A stretch of DNA of 64,000 nucleotides. Origin: Spirulina sp034932185. GTDB taxonomy: Bacteria > Cyanobacteriota > Cyanobacteriia > Cyanobacteriales > Spirulinaceae. Of the stretch, positions 25,803-34,948 are shown piece after piece. The number at the start of each line of letters is the position of its first letter. The stretch's first letter is position 1. The position numbers and the translations under genes were made by a program. The stretch lies in the NCBI RefSeq assembly GCF_034932185.1, contig NZ_JAYGHW010000092.1:51500-115499 (forward strand), read 5' to 3'. A model generated the notes under the pieces. That model did not search any database. It had not been told where the DNA came from and saw only the letters and a list, made by a program, of their open reading frames with translations.

Positions 25803-27662
25803 ATGAGGCAAGCGGTTCCCAGCAAAGCAGATATTTTACTGGTGGACGACACACCGGAAAATCTCCGGTTGCTTTCAACGGCATTAATCCAGAAGGGATA
25901 TAAAGTCCGCAGTGTGATCAATGGGCGCATGGCCCTGATGGGGGCGAAGGCTGCCCCCCCGGATCTGATCCTGTTGGATATTTGTATGCCGGGAATGAAT
26001 GGCTATGAGGTTTGCACTCACCTCAAGGATGATCCAACGACGGCAGATGTGCCGATTATTTTCATCAGCGCCCTTGATGAAGTGATTGATAAGGTACAGG
26101 CCTTTGCGGTGGGTGGGGTGGACTACATCACGAAACCCTTTCAGTTTGAGGAAGTTTTGGCGCGGGTGGAGAACCAACTGACGATCCGGCAGTTGCGTCG
26201 CTCCCTTGAATCCCTCAATGGCCAACTAGAGGAGCGAGTGCAGGAGCACACCCAAGCCCTAGAGCGAGAAATTCAAGAACGAAAGCGGGCCCAAAATGAA
26301 TTACTCCACCTGGCTCTCCATGATCCCTTGACTCAACTGCCCAATCGTAGCCTTTTGATGGATCGCCTTGAAGCGATGTTGTTCCATAGCGAACAGCAGC
26401 CGGATTATGGGTTTGCGGTGCTGTTTTTAGATTGCGATCGCTTCAAACGCATTAATGATTCCCTCGGCCATACGGTGGGCGATCGCCTCCTAGTCGCCAT
26501 TGCCCAACGTCTCAAGCAATGCATCCGGCCCCAAGATACCCTAGCCCGTTTAGGGGGGGATGAATTTGCAATTTTAATTGATGGTTGTGAGGATGCCAAA
26601 ACAGGACTTGACCTAGCCCAAGCCTTAAACCACAGCCTCACCGAACCTTTTTACCTTGCCAATTACGAAATTTTCATCAATGCCAGTATTGGAGTGGTGT
26701 TTAATAGCGATCGCTTCTATCAACAAATCCATCCCACTTCAGCCCCCTACTGCTTAAACCTACGCTACACCGATGCAGAACACCTATTGCGGGATGCCGA
26801 TACCGCCATGTACCGCGCCAAAGCCCTGGGCAAAGGCTGTTATGAAGTCTTCAGCCCCGATCTCCATTACCAAGCCCGCAGCTTATTGGAGTTAGAAACC
26901 GATTTGCGCCGGGCCCTAGAGCAGGAAGAATTTCTCCTTTATTATCAGCCCATTGTCGCCCTCCAACGGGGTAAAATTGCCGGATTTGAAGCCTTAATCC
27001 GTTGGCGGCATCCCAAAAAAGGGTTTATTTCTCCCGCTGAATTTATCCCGGCGGCGGAGGAAACCGGCTTAATTGTTCCCATTGGCGAATGGGTCTTTCA
27101 AACCGCCTGTCATCAACTCAAACAATGGCATGATTTAGCAATAACCACGGAACCGTTAACGATGAGTGTTAATTTTTCAGTTCGCCAATTTTCCCAAGCT
27201 AATTTTATTGGCAGAATTGAATCAATTTTAGACCATACCCAAGCAGATTGCGGCTGCTTAAAGCTTGAAGTAACAGAAAGTGTCTTAATTGATCAACCGG
27301 AATCAGTAATGTCTTTATTGCATGAGTTGAAGGCTAAACAATTAAAATTGAGCCTTGATGATTTTGGCACGGGTTTTTCGTCCTTAAGTTATCTCCACCG
27401 TTTCCCGATGGATACGTTAAAAATTGACCGCTCATTTATTGGTCGCATTGGGGATAATCCCAAAAATTTAGAAATTGTCCAGGCAATTATTTCTTTAGGT
27501 CATAACTTAGGCATTGAAACCATTGCTGAAGGCATCGAAACCCCCCACCAACTGGCCCATTTACGCGCCCTCGGCTGTGAATACGGCCAGGGCTATTTTT
27601 TCGCAGAACCCATCGCCGCAGCGGATGCAGAGGCATTGCTGGCCCAAGATCCCTGTTGGTAG
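25803..27662 (+). CDS. REC-GGDEF-EAL cyclic-di-GMP response regulator
   Basis: A 619-residue cytoplasmic regulator. The receiver domain (about 8-125) has DD for magnesium, the phospho-acceptor Asp in LLDICMPGMNG, and Lys in YITKPF. A coiled coil leads to a GGDEF domain with intact GGDEF and the inhibitory motif RPQD five residues before it. The EAL domain has EALIRW, EVTESV, LDDFGTG, KIDRSF and EGIE, all the residues needed for phosphodiesterase activity. The protein could both make and break cyclic di-GMP depending on phosphorylation. No cognate histidine kinase is adjacent. Its stop codon abuts repeat element copy B. Confidence 0.93.
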   Translation: MRQAVPSKADILLVDDTPENLRLLSTALIQKGYKVRSVINGRMALMGAKAAPPDLILLDICMPGMNGYEVCTHLKDDPTTADVPIIFISALDEVIDKVQAFAVGGVDYITKPFQFEEVLARVENQLTIRQLRRSLESLNGQLEERVQEHTQALEREIQERKRAQNELLHLALHDPLTQLPNRSLLMDRLEAMLFHSEQQPDYGFAVLFLDCDRFKRINDSLGHTVGDRLLVAIAQRLKQCIRPQDTLARLGGDEFAILIDGCEDAKTGLDLAQALNHSLTEPFYLANYEIFINASIGVVFNSDRFYQQIHPTSAPYCLNLRYTDAEHLLRDADTAMYRAKALGKGCYEVFSPDLHYQARSLLELETDLRRALEQEEFLLYYQPIVALQRGKIAGFEALIRWRHPKKGFISPAEFIPAAEETGLIVPIGEWVFQTACHQLKQWHDLAITTEPLTMSVNFSVRQFSQANFIGRIESILDHTQADCGCLKLEVTESVLIDQPESVMSLLHELKAKQLKLSLDDFGTGFSSLSYLHRFPMDTLKIDRSFIGRIGDNPKNLEIVQAIISLGHNLGIETIAEGIETPHQLAHLRALGCEYGQGYFFAEPIAAADAEALLAQDPCW

Positions 27663-27741
27663 GATCCCCCCTGCCCCCCTTAAAAAGGGGGGTGAAGAGA
27701 AAAACCCCCTTTTTAAGGGGGTCGGCGTAGCCGGGGGGATC
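27663..27741. repeat. GATCCCCCC-bounded inverted-repeat element, copy B
   Basis: A 79-bp element fills the whole space between two convergent genes. It begins GATCCCCCCTGCCCCCC, carries two palindromes of the CCCCCTTAAAAAGGGGG type with a short spacer, and ends GGCGTAGCCGGGGGGATC. It is copy A in reverse orientation with a much shorter middle. Confidence 0.85.
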
Positions 27742-27746
27742 AGGCT

Positions 27747-29303
27747 CTACTGCAATTGGGCGATCGCCCCCCGATTAATTAACACCCCTTGGGTGAGCAA
27801 ATCTCGCACCGTGGCCAATAATAATCGTTGTTCATTCACTTCAAATTGCACCGCGATCCGATCAACCCCCGCCTCACCGGGGGGGTTTAAGGGGGCAATA
27901 CAGACGGAATCTTTGCCCTCGGTGAGGGAACGGTATTGGGCTTGGTGTTGGAGGTGTTGGCTCACCATTCGTCCTTGGTCATCGTAGGTGACGGTGGCAG
28001 CGGTGGTGTTGCCCAATTCCCCCACATCAAGACGGATTTCTGTTTGGCCATCTCGTGCGACTTGGAGCGTTAAGGGTTCATCGCGCACGGTGGGGTAACG
28101 GGTTCCGGCGGCAAAGAGGTTGAAATAGCTATAGGTGCGGGTGGCGGGTTCCCACAGGCGGATCGCGTAGCTGTGATGGAGGTAATCAACGACGGTTACT
28201 CTTTGCCCTAGGGCTAAAGCACCGTGACAGACGGCTTCAAAGGGTTTTTCTAAATGGAGGCGCGATCGCCCAAAATAGGCCGCAATCAATTGCTGCACCG
28301 CTGGCATTAAACAACTTCCTCCCACCAGCAACACCTGCTCAATATCGTTCTTATGCACCCCTTGATTAAGGGCAATTTGTAACACCGTATCGAGGGCATC
28401 GCGGAGATGTTCGAGGAAATCCTGCTGTTCGAGAATTTGTTCGAGGCGATCGCGGTCTAAACTCACCTCATAAACCATCAACGTTGTCTCATCGAGCCAA
28501 CTTTCTGAGGCAGTAAATTGATCTGAAAGGCGAATTTTCAACCGTTCCGCTACTTCTACCAAGCCATGCCAAGCCGTCGGCTGTAAGGATTGCCGGGGGA
28601 TACCTTCCCTTTCTAAATAATCCTCCGCGATCCAAATATCCACATCTTCCCCTCCCACCAAGGCATCAGCCTTGGCAATCACCACCCCCTGCACCGCCTC
28701 ATTTTCTCCCCGAAACTGTGTCCGCACCAAACTCAGATCTAACGTCCCTCCCCCAAAATCCACGACCAGAACTAAGGCATTGGGATGGGTTAAGCCATAA
28801 CCCAGAGCCGCTGCTGTGGATTCATCGACAAACTGAATGGAGGCAATCCCCTGCTGTTGGCCCCAGGCTTGGAACCAATGGAGATAGGCCTCAAAGGCCC
28901 CCACGGGTACGGTGAGGATTAGGTTTTGGGGCGCAAACGGAGCGAGTTGTTCCCAAATTTGGTTTAAAAAATGGGTGGCAATATCCCGATGGCTGTAGCT
29001 CTGGCCATCCAATTGGCGGGGCGGGATGGGAAAGGCGGCAACCAGATCCCGCTTGAAGTGGCGAAACCGCCGCTGAGGATCCCGCTCCCCTAAACGGCGC
29101 GATCGCACCAACTCCCCAATCATTACCGTCTCCCCATCCTGAACATAGACCCAACTGGGAATCACCGGAACCATCGTGCCATTAGCCAGATAGAACATCC
29201 GACTTATACCAGGAAACTTCAAAGTTTCCGGGGCTTGGGTATCCGGGGCCAGGAGGCTAACGAGGGTGTTGCTCGTGCCGAAATCGATCGCAATGGTGGT
29301 CAT
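27747..29303 (-). CDS. Hsp70-family protein without lid domain
   Basis: A 518-residue actin-fold ATPase related to DnaK. The phosphate-1 loop is IAIDFGTSNTL, the phosphate-2 region is VVDFGGGTLDLS, DESTAAALGYG is the connect segment, and VLLVGGSCLMPAV the adenosine motif. After the ATPase domain (about 1-380) only about 140 residues remain, enough for a short beta-domain but not for a full substrate-binding domain with helical lid. The terminal EEVD-like tail is missing. Cyanobacteria carry several such short Hsp70 relatives with unknown clients. The gene converges on the REC-GGDEF-EAL gene. Confidence 0.85.
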   Translation of the reverse strand: MTTIAIDFGTSNTLVSLLAPDTQAPETLKFPGISRMFYLANGTMVPVIPSWVYVQDGETVMIGELVRSRRLGERDPQRRFRHFKRDLVAAFPIPPRQLDGQSYSHRDIATHFLNQIWEQLAPFAPQNLILTVPVGAFEAYLHWFQAWGQQQGIASIQFVDESTAAALGYGLTHPNALVLVVDFGGGTLDLSLVRTQFRGENEAVQGVVIAKADALVGGEDVDIWIAEDYLEREGIPRQSLQPTAWHGLVEVAERLKIRLSDQFTASESWLDETTLMVYEVSLDRDRLEQILEQQDFLEHLRDALDTVLQIALNQGVHKNDIEQVLLVGGSCLMPAVQQLIAAYFGRSRLHLEKPFEAVCHGALALGQRVTVVDYLHHSYAIRLWEPATRTYSYFNLFAAGTRYPTVRDEPLTLQVARDGQTEIRLDVGELGNTTAATVTYDDQGRMVSQHLQHQAQYRSLTEGKDSVCIAPLNPPGEAGVDRIAVQFEVNEQRLLLATVRDLLTQGVLINRGAIAQLQ

Positions 29304-29314
29304 GGTGGTTTTTT

Positions 29315-29378
29315 AGTGAGAAGTGAGGAGTGAGAAAAAATCTAACTCTTTTCTTCCTACTTCCTACTCCCTACTTCA
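29315..29378. repeat. Heptad-type tandem repeats
   Basis: Degenerate 7-bp repeats, GTGAGAA/GTGAGGA on one side and CTTCCTA/CTCCCTA on the other, fill the space between the Hsp70-like gene and the secreted protein gene. It is the same class as the tract at 21964. Confidence 0.65.
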
Positions 29379-29930
29379 CAACAACAGCCGCGAATCACCG
29401 GGCTGGGGAAATTCTGAAGGGGTTGGTGTGGGGGGGGTTGGGGTTGGTGTGGGTTCGGGTTGCGGGGCGGGGGGTTGGGCGGCGGGGCCATCGTAGAGGC
29501 GGACGAGGAGATTGACGAGGGTTTCCCGTTGACTTTGGTTGAGGCGGTTGAGGGCGGCGCGATCCGCGCTGCTTGGCTCCGGTTGGAGTTGACGGGCAAA
29601 GGGGTATTGCTCCGGATTGATGGTTTCATTGGCCCCCAAATAATCCGCGAGGGTGAGCTTCCAATCAAGGCGGAAGAGGGGCGATCGCCGTTTGAGTCGT
29701 TGGTGGTAATGGAGAAAGCGGAAAATTAACGTATTTTCCGGTTGGGTTACGCCAGCCTGTTGGTAGTGGTTTTCGAGGGGGAGTTCGGGCATTGCTGCAT
29801 AAACCGCCGCCGCCACATCGGGGAAGGTTTGGCTGGCCACAGGGGCCGCCCCGAAGAGGACAGCGAGAAAAGTAGCCATTGCCAAAACCAGAGCCACAAA
29901 CCAACGGGAAACTGCCATAGCCTTAATCAC
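29376..29930 (-). CDS. Exported protein with proline-rich tail
   Basis: A 184-residue protein of unknown function. The N terminus has a hydrophobic signal segment (FVALVLAMATFLAVLFGAAPVAS) with a likely cleavage site after PVAS. The middle is a conserved-looking helical domain (LPLENHYQ, NTLIFRFLHYHQRLKRR, RLDWKLTLADYLG). The tail is low-complexity Pro/Thr sequence. Its start overlaps the rpoZ stop by 8 bp, so the two genes are translationally coupled; a second in-frame ATG lies four codons in. The repeated link to rpoZ hints at a conserved pair, but no role can be given. Confidence 0.72.
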   Translation of the reverse strand: MIKAMAVSRWFVALVLAMATFLAVLFGAAPVASQTFPDVAAAVYAAMPELPLENHYQQAGVTQPENTLIFRFLHYHQRLKRRSPLFRLDWKLTLADYLGANETINPEQYPFARQLQPEPSSADRAALNRLNQSQRETLVNLLVRLYDGPAAQPPAPQPEPTPTPTPPTPTPSEFPQPGDSRLLL

Positions 29931-30150
29931 TAATAATTTCCGGCTGGGTCAACTCATCGGACATCTCAATCACGGCGCGAATCACCGGCTTCATCATCGA
30001 TTCATCATGATTCTCAAAATCTTCATAACGACGACGTTTCGCCCGGTTGGCCACCTGTACCGTAATCCGATAACGGTTAGAAGCTGCCTCCATCAGTTCA
30101 TCGGCACGGGTGGTAATTTCACCAAAATCAAAGGGCAAACGTTTAGCCAT
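29923..30150 (-). CDS. rpoZ: RNA polymerase omega subunit
   Basis: A 75-residue cyanobacterial/plastid-type omega subunit (Ycf61 family) that helps assemble the RNA polymerase beta' subunit. Typical features are the basic start MAKRLPFDF, ASNRYRITVQVANRAKRRR in the middle and PVIRAVIEMSDE near the end. Length fits the family. It lies between folC and the exported-protein gene on the same strand. Confidence 0.92.
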   Translation of the reverse strand: MAKRLPFDFGEITTRADELMEAASNRYRITVQVANRAKRRRYEDFENHDESMMKPVIRAVIEMSDELTQPEIISD

Positions 30151-30222
30151 GGGTTCAGGATTTTGCAGAGATAACGCCCTTCATTGTAAGGGATATGGAA
30201 TCCGGTTGTAGAATCGATGGAT

Positions 30223-30249
30223 GTAGGGGCGAAAATTTTTCGCCCCTAC
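30223..30249. repeat. GTAGGGGCGAA palindrome containing the folC stop
   Basis: A perfect palindrome, GTAGGGGCGAAAA facing TTTTCGCCCCTAC. The folC stop codon (30246-30248, minus strand) is part of its end, as the ghaA stop is at 5207-5209. Confidence 0.88.
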
Positions 30250-31484
30250 GCTGACTGGCGCAACAAATGCCCCAGGAGGTAGAGGGAGCCACAACAGACG
30301 ATGCGATCGCTCTCCATCCCACAGGCGGCGGTGAGGGCGGGAATAATATCGGGGTAGCAATGGCAGGCGGCCAGGTCGGGGCAAAGGGTTTGGGCGAGGA
30401 TGGCTAAATCTTCGGGGGTGGCGGTGAGGTGGTCGGGGACGGGGACGAGGTGGAGGGTATCCCCTGGCCTTAATAGGGCTTTGAAAATATCGCTGTGATC
30501 TTTGGTACTGAGCATTCCCATCACCCAAGTAATGGGTTGGGGGGGAAGGGTATCGAGGTATTGGCGCAGGGCTTCAGCGGCGGCGGGGTTGTGCGCTCCA
30601 TCAAGGAGGATTTCTCGCCCTTGCCATGGGTAAGGTTGCAGGCGGCCGGGCCATTGGGTTTGGGCCATGCCGGTTTGTATGGCTTGCGCGTCGATTTGCC
30701 AACCCTGTTGTTGGAGTTGTTGGAGGGTGGCGATCGCCAAGGCGGAATTTTGCAACTGTACCCCTCCCTTTAACGGTAGGGGATAGCTTACCCCTAGGGC
30801 TGTGGCCCAACCCGGTTGCTCACTCCATTGGGCTGGTGCGACCCATTGGGCAGGGCAGGCCAGTTCTGTAAGGCGCGACTCTACCACTGCCTCAGCTTCG
30901 GGGGGCAGTTGGCCAATGACAGCGGGGCAGCCCGGTTTGAGAATCCCGGCTTTTTCACGGGCAATATGGCTCAGGGTGGGGCCAAGGCGTTGCCAATGCT
31001 CCAAACTCAGGGAGGTAATCACGCTCACCAGGGGATGATCATTGACATTCGTCGCATCCAATCGCCCCCCCAACCCCACCTCAATCACGGCAATATCCAC
31101 AGCTTGCTCGGCAAAGTAGAGCCAGGCCGCAGCGGTGACAATTTCAAACACTGTCGGCGGTTCAAATTGGGGATCAATGGCGGCAATGACCCGCTGGCAA
31201 AGATCTTCCAAATCCTGGAGATCAATAAATTGGCCATTGAGCCAAAACCGTTCAGGCCAATCGATCAAATGGGGGGAAGTGTAGCGGCCAACGCGATAAC
31301 CGGCGGTATGGAGGACGCTGCTCAGGTAGGCACAGACGGAGCCTTTGCCGTTTGTGCCAGCCACATGGATGAAGGCCACGCAGTCTTGGGGATTCCCCAG
31401 GGCTGCTAACAGCCGCTTGATCCGTTCAAGGCCAAGATGTACGCCAAAATGTTGGTAGGGTTCAAGGAGATGATTGAGGGTCAC
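30246..31484 (-). CDS. folC: Folylpolyglutamate / dihydrofolate synthase
   Basis: A 412-residue Mur-ligase-family enzyme that adds glutamate to folates. The ATP loop is HVAGTNGKGSV, the FolC-type segment VIEVGLGGRLDATN follows, and the C-terminal ligase domain has LLDGAHNP. Whether it also makes dihydrofolate cannot be told from sequence alone. The start is a GTG at 31484. The last codons are encoded by a dispersed palindrome, so the C terminus ends abruptly at LRQSA. It is divergent from the MORN gene. Confidence 0.93.
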   Translation of the reverse strand: MTLNHLLEPYQHFGVHLGLERIKRLLAALGNPQDCVAFIHVAGTNGKGSVCAYLSSVLHTAGYRVGRYTSPHLIDWPERFWLNGQFIDLQDLEDLCQRVIAAIDPQFEPPTVFEIVTAAAWLYFAEQAVDIAVIEVGLGGRLDATNVNDHPLVSVITSLSLEHWQRLGPTLSHIAREKAGILKPGCPAVIGQLPPEAEAVVESRLTELACPAQWVAPAQWSEQPGWATALGVSYPLPLKGGVQLQNSALAIATLQQLQQQGWQIDAQAIQTGMAQTQWPGRLQPYPWQGREILLDGAHNPAAAEALRQYLDTLPPQPITWVMGMLSTKDHSDIFKALLRPGDTLHLVPVPDHLTATPEDLAILAQTLCPDLAACHCYPDIIPALTAACGMESDRIVCCGSLYLLGHLLRQSA

Positions 31485-31719
31485 GATCGCAGTTAAATTT
31501 GAAAATAATCGTTAAAAATCCATTGCCAATCTTGACGGTTTTTGATCCCTACGGCTAGATCTGAGGTTGGGATTACTTTGGGGAGGGTGATAGGTACGCT
31601 AACGCGGATCACTTTGCTCTCGCGGATCGCCCTCGGATTTCTGGGATAAAATTGGGACACCTAGACTCCGAACCGGGTCAGGACGGAGCAAACCTAAACA
31701 ATTCAGTGCAATCAGCCAA

Positions 31720-32748
31720 ATGGTCATGGTCAGACAGTCACAGGGGCAACTCCCCATCAAACAACGACTCACCCGATTGGGCTTGGGAATGGTAACGGCT
31801 TTGGGTCTAGGGGCGCTCGCCTCCCTGTTTAACCCCAACCCCGCCCACGCCCAATTTATTATTACCCTTCCCGACGGTGTACGTTGTGAAGGGCAATTTA
31901 GAGGTTATACCGGCAATGGCATTTGTCAATATCCCGATGGCTATTATCGCGGCGACATTCTCAACGGTCGTCGCCATGGCCGAGGCGTTTTCTACTACTA
32001 CGACACGGAAACCAGTAACGAAAACTTTCAAACCGTTTACGATGGCCAATTTCAAAATGGCCTCCCCCATGGCCGGGGTAAATTCATCTATGGCAACGAT
32101 AACCGCTACGATGGCGAAGTCCGCAACGGCCTCCCCCATGGCACAGGGTTATTCACATTCCGCACCCAAAACCCGACGATGGAAGTAGGCGATATTGGCG
32201 ACCCTTACTTAATGGGTGTCAATTGGAATCAACCGGAATATCCGAGCCGTTACTATGGAGGAGTCCAGGACGGCCTCCCCTCCGGACGGGGTTCGATGGT
32301 TTACGGAGCTTGTCGGGATTATAACGGTGATCTCCGCTGTGCTCGCCATGATGGCCTATTTCGCAATGGCTTACCCCATGGCCAAGGAACCTACACCTCC
32401 AATAACTGTGCCACCCGTAATGGACGTTTAGAATGTATCCGTTTTTCCGGTAATTTTTGGTCAGGACATCCCAACGGCACAGGCACTCTTTCCTTCCCCA
32501 ATGGCACCACCTGCCAAGGTCAGTTTAATGATGTGACGATGAGCGGTCAGGCAACTTGCACCTATGCCAATGGCGATCGCTATACCGGCGAACTGCGTTT
32601 AGGTGTACCCCATGGCATCGGTCGGATGCGTTATGCTAATGGTCGCGTCTATGAGGGTGAATTTCAACTGGGTGATCCAACCCCCCGCATTATTCGTGAA
32701 CCGGAAGCACCAGACACGAGCGATCGCCCCCCCCAACTGCCCCGCTAA
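31720..32748 (+). CDS. Exported MORN-repeat protein
   Basis: A 342-residue protein. A hydrophobic N-terminal segment ending in NPAHA predicts export. The rest consists of about eight MORN repeats (Y-x-G-x-x-x-x-G-x-x-H-G-x-G pattern, such as YDGQFQNGLPHGRGKF and YTGELRLGVPHGIGRM). Cysteines occur at intervals and may form disulfides after export. MORN proteins often act as scaffolds or bind lipids; none of that can be shown here. Its stop overlaps the end of a convergent small gene by 4 bp. Confidence 0.82.
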   Translation: MVMVRQSQGQLPIKQRLTRLGLGMVTALGLGALASLFNPNPAHAQFIITLPDGVRCEGQFRGYTGNGICQYPDGYYRGDILNGRRHGRGVFYYYDTETSNENFQTVYDGQFQNGLPHGRGKFIYGNDNRYDGEVRNGLPHGTGLFTFRTQNPTMEVGDIGDPYLMGVNWNQPEYPSRYYGGVQDGLPSGRGSMVYGACRDYNGDLRCARHDGLFRNGLPHGQGTYTSNNCATRNGRLECIRFSGNFWSGHPNGTGTLSFPNGTTCQGQFNDVTMSGQATCTYANGDRYTGELRLGVPHGIGRMRYANGRVYEGEFQLGDPTPRIIREPEAPDTSDRPPQLPR

Positions 32749-32987
32749 CTGCGTTCATAGTGAGCCAAAATCGCCCCAATTTGCGATTGGGTGGAAGAGT
32801 TAGCATCAAAGGTCAAAGCTAACCCCTCCACCTGACTCTTGCCATAGTCAAAAGTGGCGCTCTCTGAATACAGTTGAATCTTGACCGCCATCACCCCAGA
32901 AACCTGCTCCAGTTGAGCCGCAATTTCGCGATAAACCGCAAGGGGCAAAGGGGAGCAACACCAAAATTTTTCCACAGCCTTGATCAT
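32745..32987 (-). CDS. Small conserved protein, unknown function
   Basis: An 80-residue soluble protein (KFWCCSPLPLAVYREIAAQLEQVSGV) of a kind I have seen as a short conserved hypothetical in cyanobacteria. It has alternating helix and strand prediction and no known motif. Its start overlaps the stop of the PilP-like lipoprotein gene by 4 bp (ATGA), which suggests translation coupling and a shared function. Confidence 0.65.
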   Translation of the reverse strand: MIKAVEKFWCCSPLPLAVYREIAAQLEQVSGVMAVKIQLYSESATFDYGKSQVEGLALTFDANSSTQSQIGAILAHYERS

Positions 32988-33868
32988 CCTCGCTGGATTA
33001 ACATCAGAGGCAAATAAGCAGCAGTAGGCGTTCCGCCTTCACCCAACACTTTTACCACTTCAATGCCCAATTCTTCAAAAACAACCCGAGGTGTACCGCC
33101 GCGATTGGGTTCAATCCGTTTCACCAACACTTGACCCCCTTCTAGATATTCCCCTTCGCGCACATAACGACTCTTACCATCGGAGGATTCCACGATCGCC
33201 ACCCGGCGGCCATCGGGTTGCACCACCACGCCAGTCACTTTGAGGCCTTGGGCGAGGGTGGGGGTTGGCAGTTCCGGTAAGTCTGGTTCAAAGGGTTCAT
33301 CCGGTGAACTCGGTGGGCCACCTGGCCCCTGGGGAGATTGGGGAGATTGGGGCGTTTGGGGAAATTGGGGAATGAGGGGGACAGGGGGTTGAGGCAGTTG
33401 GGGAATTTGGGGGATGTTGGTGGAGGGAGCAGAGGGAGTACGTTCGCCTCTAGGGCCAATTTGGGGGATGAGGGGTACGGGCATTTGCGGTAAGTTAGGG
33501 ATTTGGGGCAATTGATCCCCTAGGCCTCTCTGGACTTGACCACCACTCACAACATTTTCAGGTACGGGAATGGTGGCAAAGGGGTTAGAGCGGCCCTGAG
33601 CCGCCAGTCTCACCGCCGCATCGGCACTCACCAAGGGAATTAGACCTTCTGCGGCCACATCCTCATCTTCTTCAGGATCTGCTGCTTCGGCATCAGTGGT
33701 TTCTCCCCCTTCCACGAGGGGATCAGGAAATGGTGCATCTTGGGGGGCTACGGGGACAGGTTCAACCACAGCCCCATCTTCTCCCCCTCCGAAAAACGGC
33801 AAAGAAGCACACCCCGTCATTAGGGTACAGAAAACAGTCAATCCGGTTAACAGTCGTTTGTCGCGCAT
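32984..33868 (-). CDS. Proline-rich lipoprotein with PilP-like domain
   Basis: A 294-residue lipoprotein. The lipobox LMTGC places the lipidated cysteine at residue 20. Residues about 30-75 are acidic and about 115-205 are rich in PQ/IPQ repeats, likely a long flexible arm. The last 85 residues (GVVVQPDGRRVAIVE, then YVREGEYLEGGQVLVKRIE) resemble the beta-domain of PilP/GspC, which links the inner-membrane pilus complex to the secretin. sigF lies 108 nt upstream on the same strand, and SigF controls pilus genes in Synechocystis. It may fill the PilP role, which the pilMNOQ cluster lacks. The domain match is by eye. Confidence 0.7.
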   Translation of the reverse strand: MRDKRLLTGLTVFCTLMTGCASLPFFGGGEDGAVVEPVPVAPQDAPFPDPLVEGGETTDAEAADPEEDEDVAAEGLIPLVSADAAVRLAAQGRSNPFATIPVPENVVSGGQVQRGLGDQLPQIPNLPQMPVPLIPQIGPRGERTPSAPSTNIPQIPQLPQPPVPLIPQFPQTPQSPQSPQGPGGPPSSPDEPFEPDLPELPTPTLAQGLKVTGVVVQPDGRRVAIVESSDGKSRYVREGEYLEGGQVLVKRIEPNRGGTPRVVFEELGIEVVKVLGEGGTPTAAYLPLMLIQRG

Positions 33869-33976
33869 GATCCAAATCCCTTTACTGCATCGCCATCGCC
33901 TTCACCAGCCGATCTGAGTATAAATCACACGACAAGAAACGGGTTGGTTTTGGGAGAATTTTCTCTCTAAAGCAAA

Positions 33977-34744
33977 TTAGTTTTTCTGCATCGAAGTTTT
34001 GAGGGCATCGAGGCCCTTTTTCAACCGCCGCGAAACAGTGATCACGCTAATCCCTAAGCGATCCGCCACCTCTTTTTGGGTGAGGTCATGGAGAAAAACA
34101 AATTCTAAAACATGGCGGGTGCGCTCTTCCAGTTGCACCAAAGCCTGCTGGAGGCGAATTTGATCATCCTGGGCCAGTTGGAAACTGCGATAACGATGAT
34201 CCGGAACCAATTCCCCTAAACAGGTGGAACCCTCATCACTGTCCCCCATGGGGCTATCGAGGCTGAGGGGTTCGCGGTTTTGGTGGGCGAGTTTGATTTC
34301 CTGCCATTGGGCGAGGGAAAGGTTAAGGGCGATCGCCACTTCCTGATCCGTCGGTTGGCGGTTGAGTTGGATCCGTAAATCCTGGCTCACCTTCACCGCC
34401 CGCCGCTGCATTTCCAACCATTGGCGGGGAATCCGGATCGGCGTACTCTTATCCCGCAGGTAATGCTGGATTTCACCACGAATATAGGGAATCGCAAAGG
34501 AGCTAAAGGCATGGCCCTTGGTGACATCAAACCGCTCAATGGCCCGAATCAGGCCCAAGCAACCCACCTGCATCAAATCTTCATAACTTTCATGGCAGCG
34601 CTCTACCCAATGGTGGGCCTCCCGACGCACAAGACCAATGTTCATCTGCACAATCTGATTCCGCAACTGAGGGTCAGGGTGGTTGCGGTAGGTTTGTAGC
34701 AAAGAAAGGCTGTCACTTTTGACGGTGCGTGAGGTTGGGGACAT
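33977..34744 (-). CDS. sigF: Group 3 sigma factor SigF
   Basis: A 255-residue alternative sigma factor with regions 2 (YEDLMQVGCLGLIRAIERFD, AFSSFAIPYIRGEI), 3 (LRIQLNRQPTDQEVA) and 4 (LHDLTQKEVADRLGISVITVSRRL). It lacks region 1. The sequence fits the SigF/SigB-like group, which in Synechocystis directs pilin gene expression and motility. No anti-sigma gene is adjacent. The next gene downstream is the PilP-like lipoprotein, which supports the link to pili. Confidence 0.9.
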   Translation of the reverse strand: MSPTSRTVKSDSLSLLQTYRNHPDPQLRNQIVQMNIGLVRREAHHWVERCHESYEDLMQVGCLGLIRAIERFDVTKGHAFSSFAIPYIRGEIQHYLRDKSTPIRIPRQWLEMQRRAVKVSQDLRIQLNRQPTDQEVAIALNLSLAQWQEIKLAHQNREPLSLDSPMGDSDEGSTCLGELVPDHRYRSFQLAQDDQIRLQQALVQLEERTRHVLEFVFLHDLTQKEVADRLGISVITVSRRLKKGLDALKTSMQKN

Positions 34745-34948
34745 TACATTTAGAATGCCTCAGGGCAATGAACAGGATAGAGGGTTGAGGATCTGGGGGG
34801 ATGAGTGGGAAGGAGTCTCTAGGACATCTACCCTCATGGGATGGTGATTTTAATAGGAGTTGAACTGGATTGTCCCTTAGATCTCCCCTTAGTTTAGTCT
34901 GGGTTGTGGTGAATGGAAAGCGTATTTTCCTCAAAAAAATAAAAAAAC

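Noticed and set aside
31640..31720. Small SRP RNA (GTCAGG and GGAGCA blocks upstream of the MORN gene)
   Set aside because: The two blocks are too close together to enclose the apical stem and GGAA loop of SRP RNA, and the flanks do not pair.
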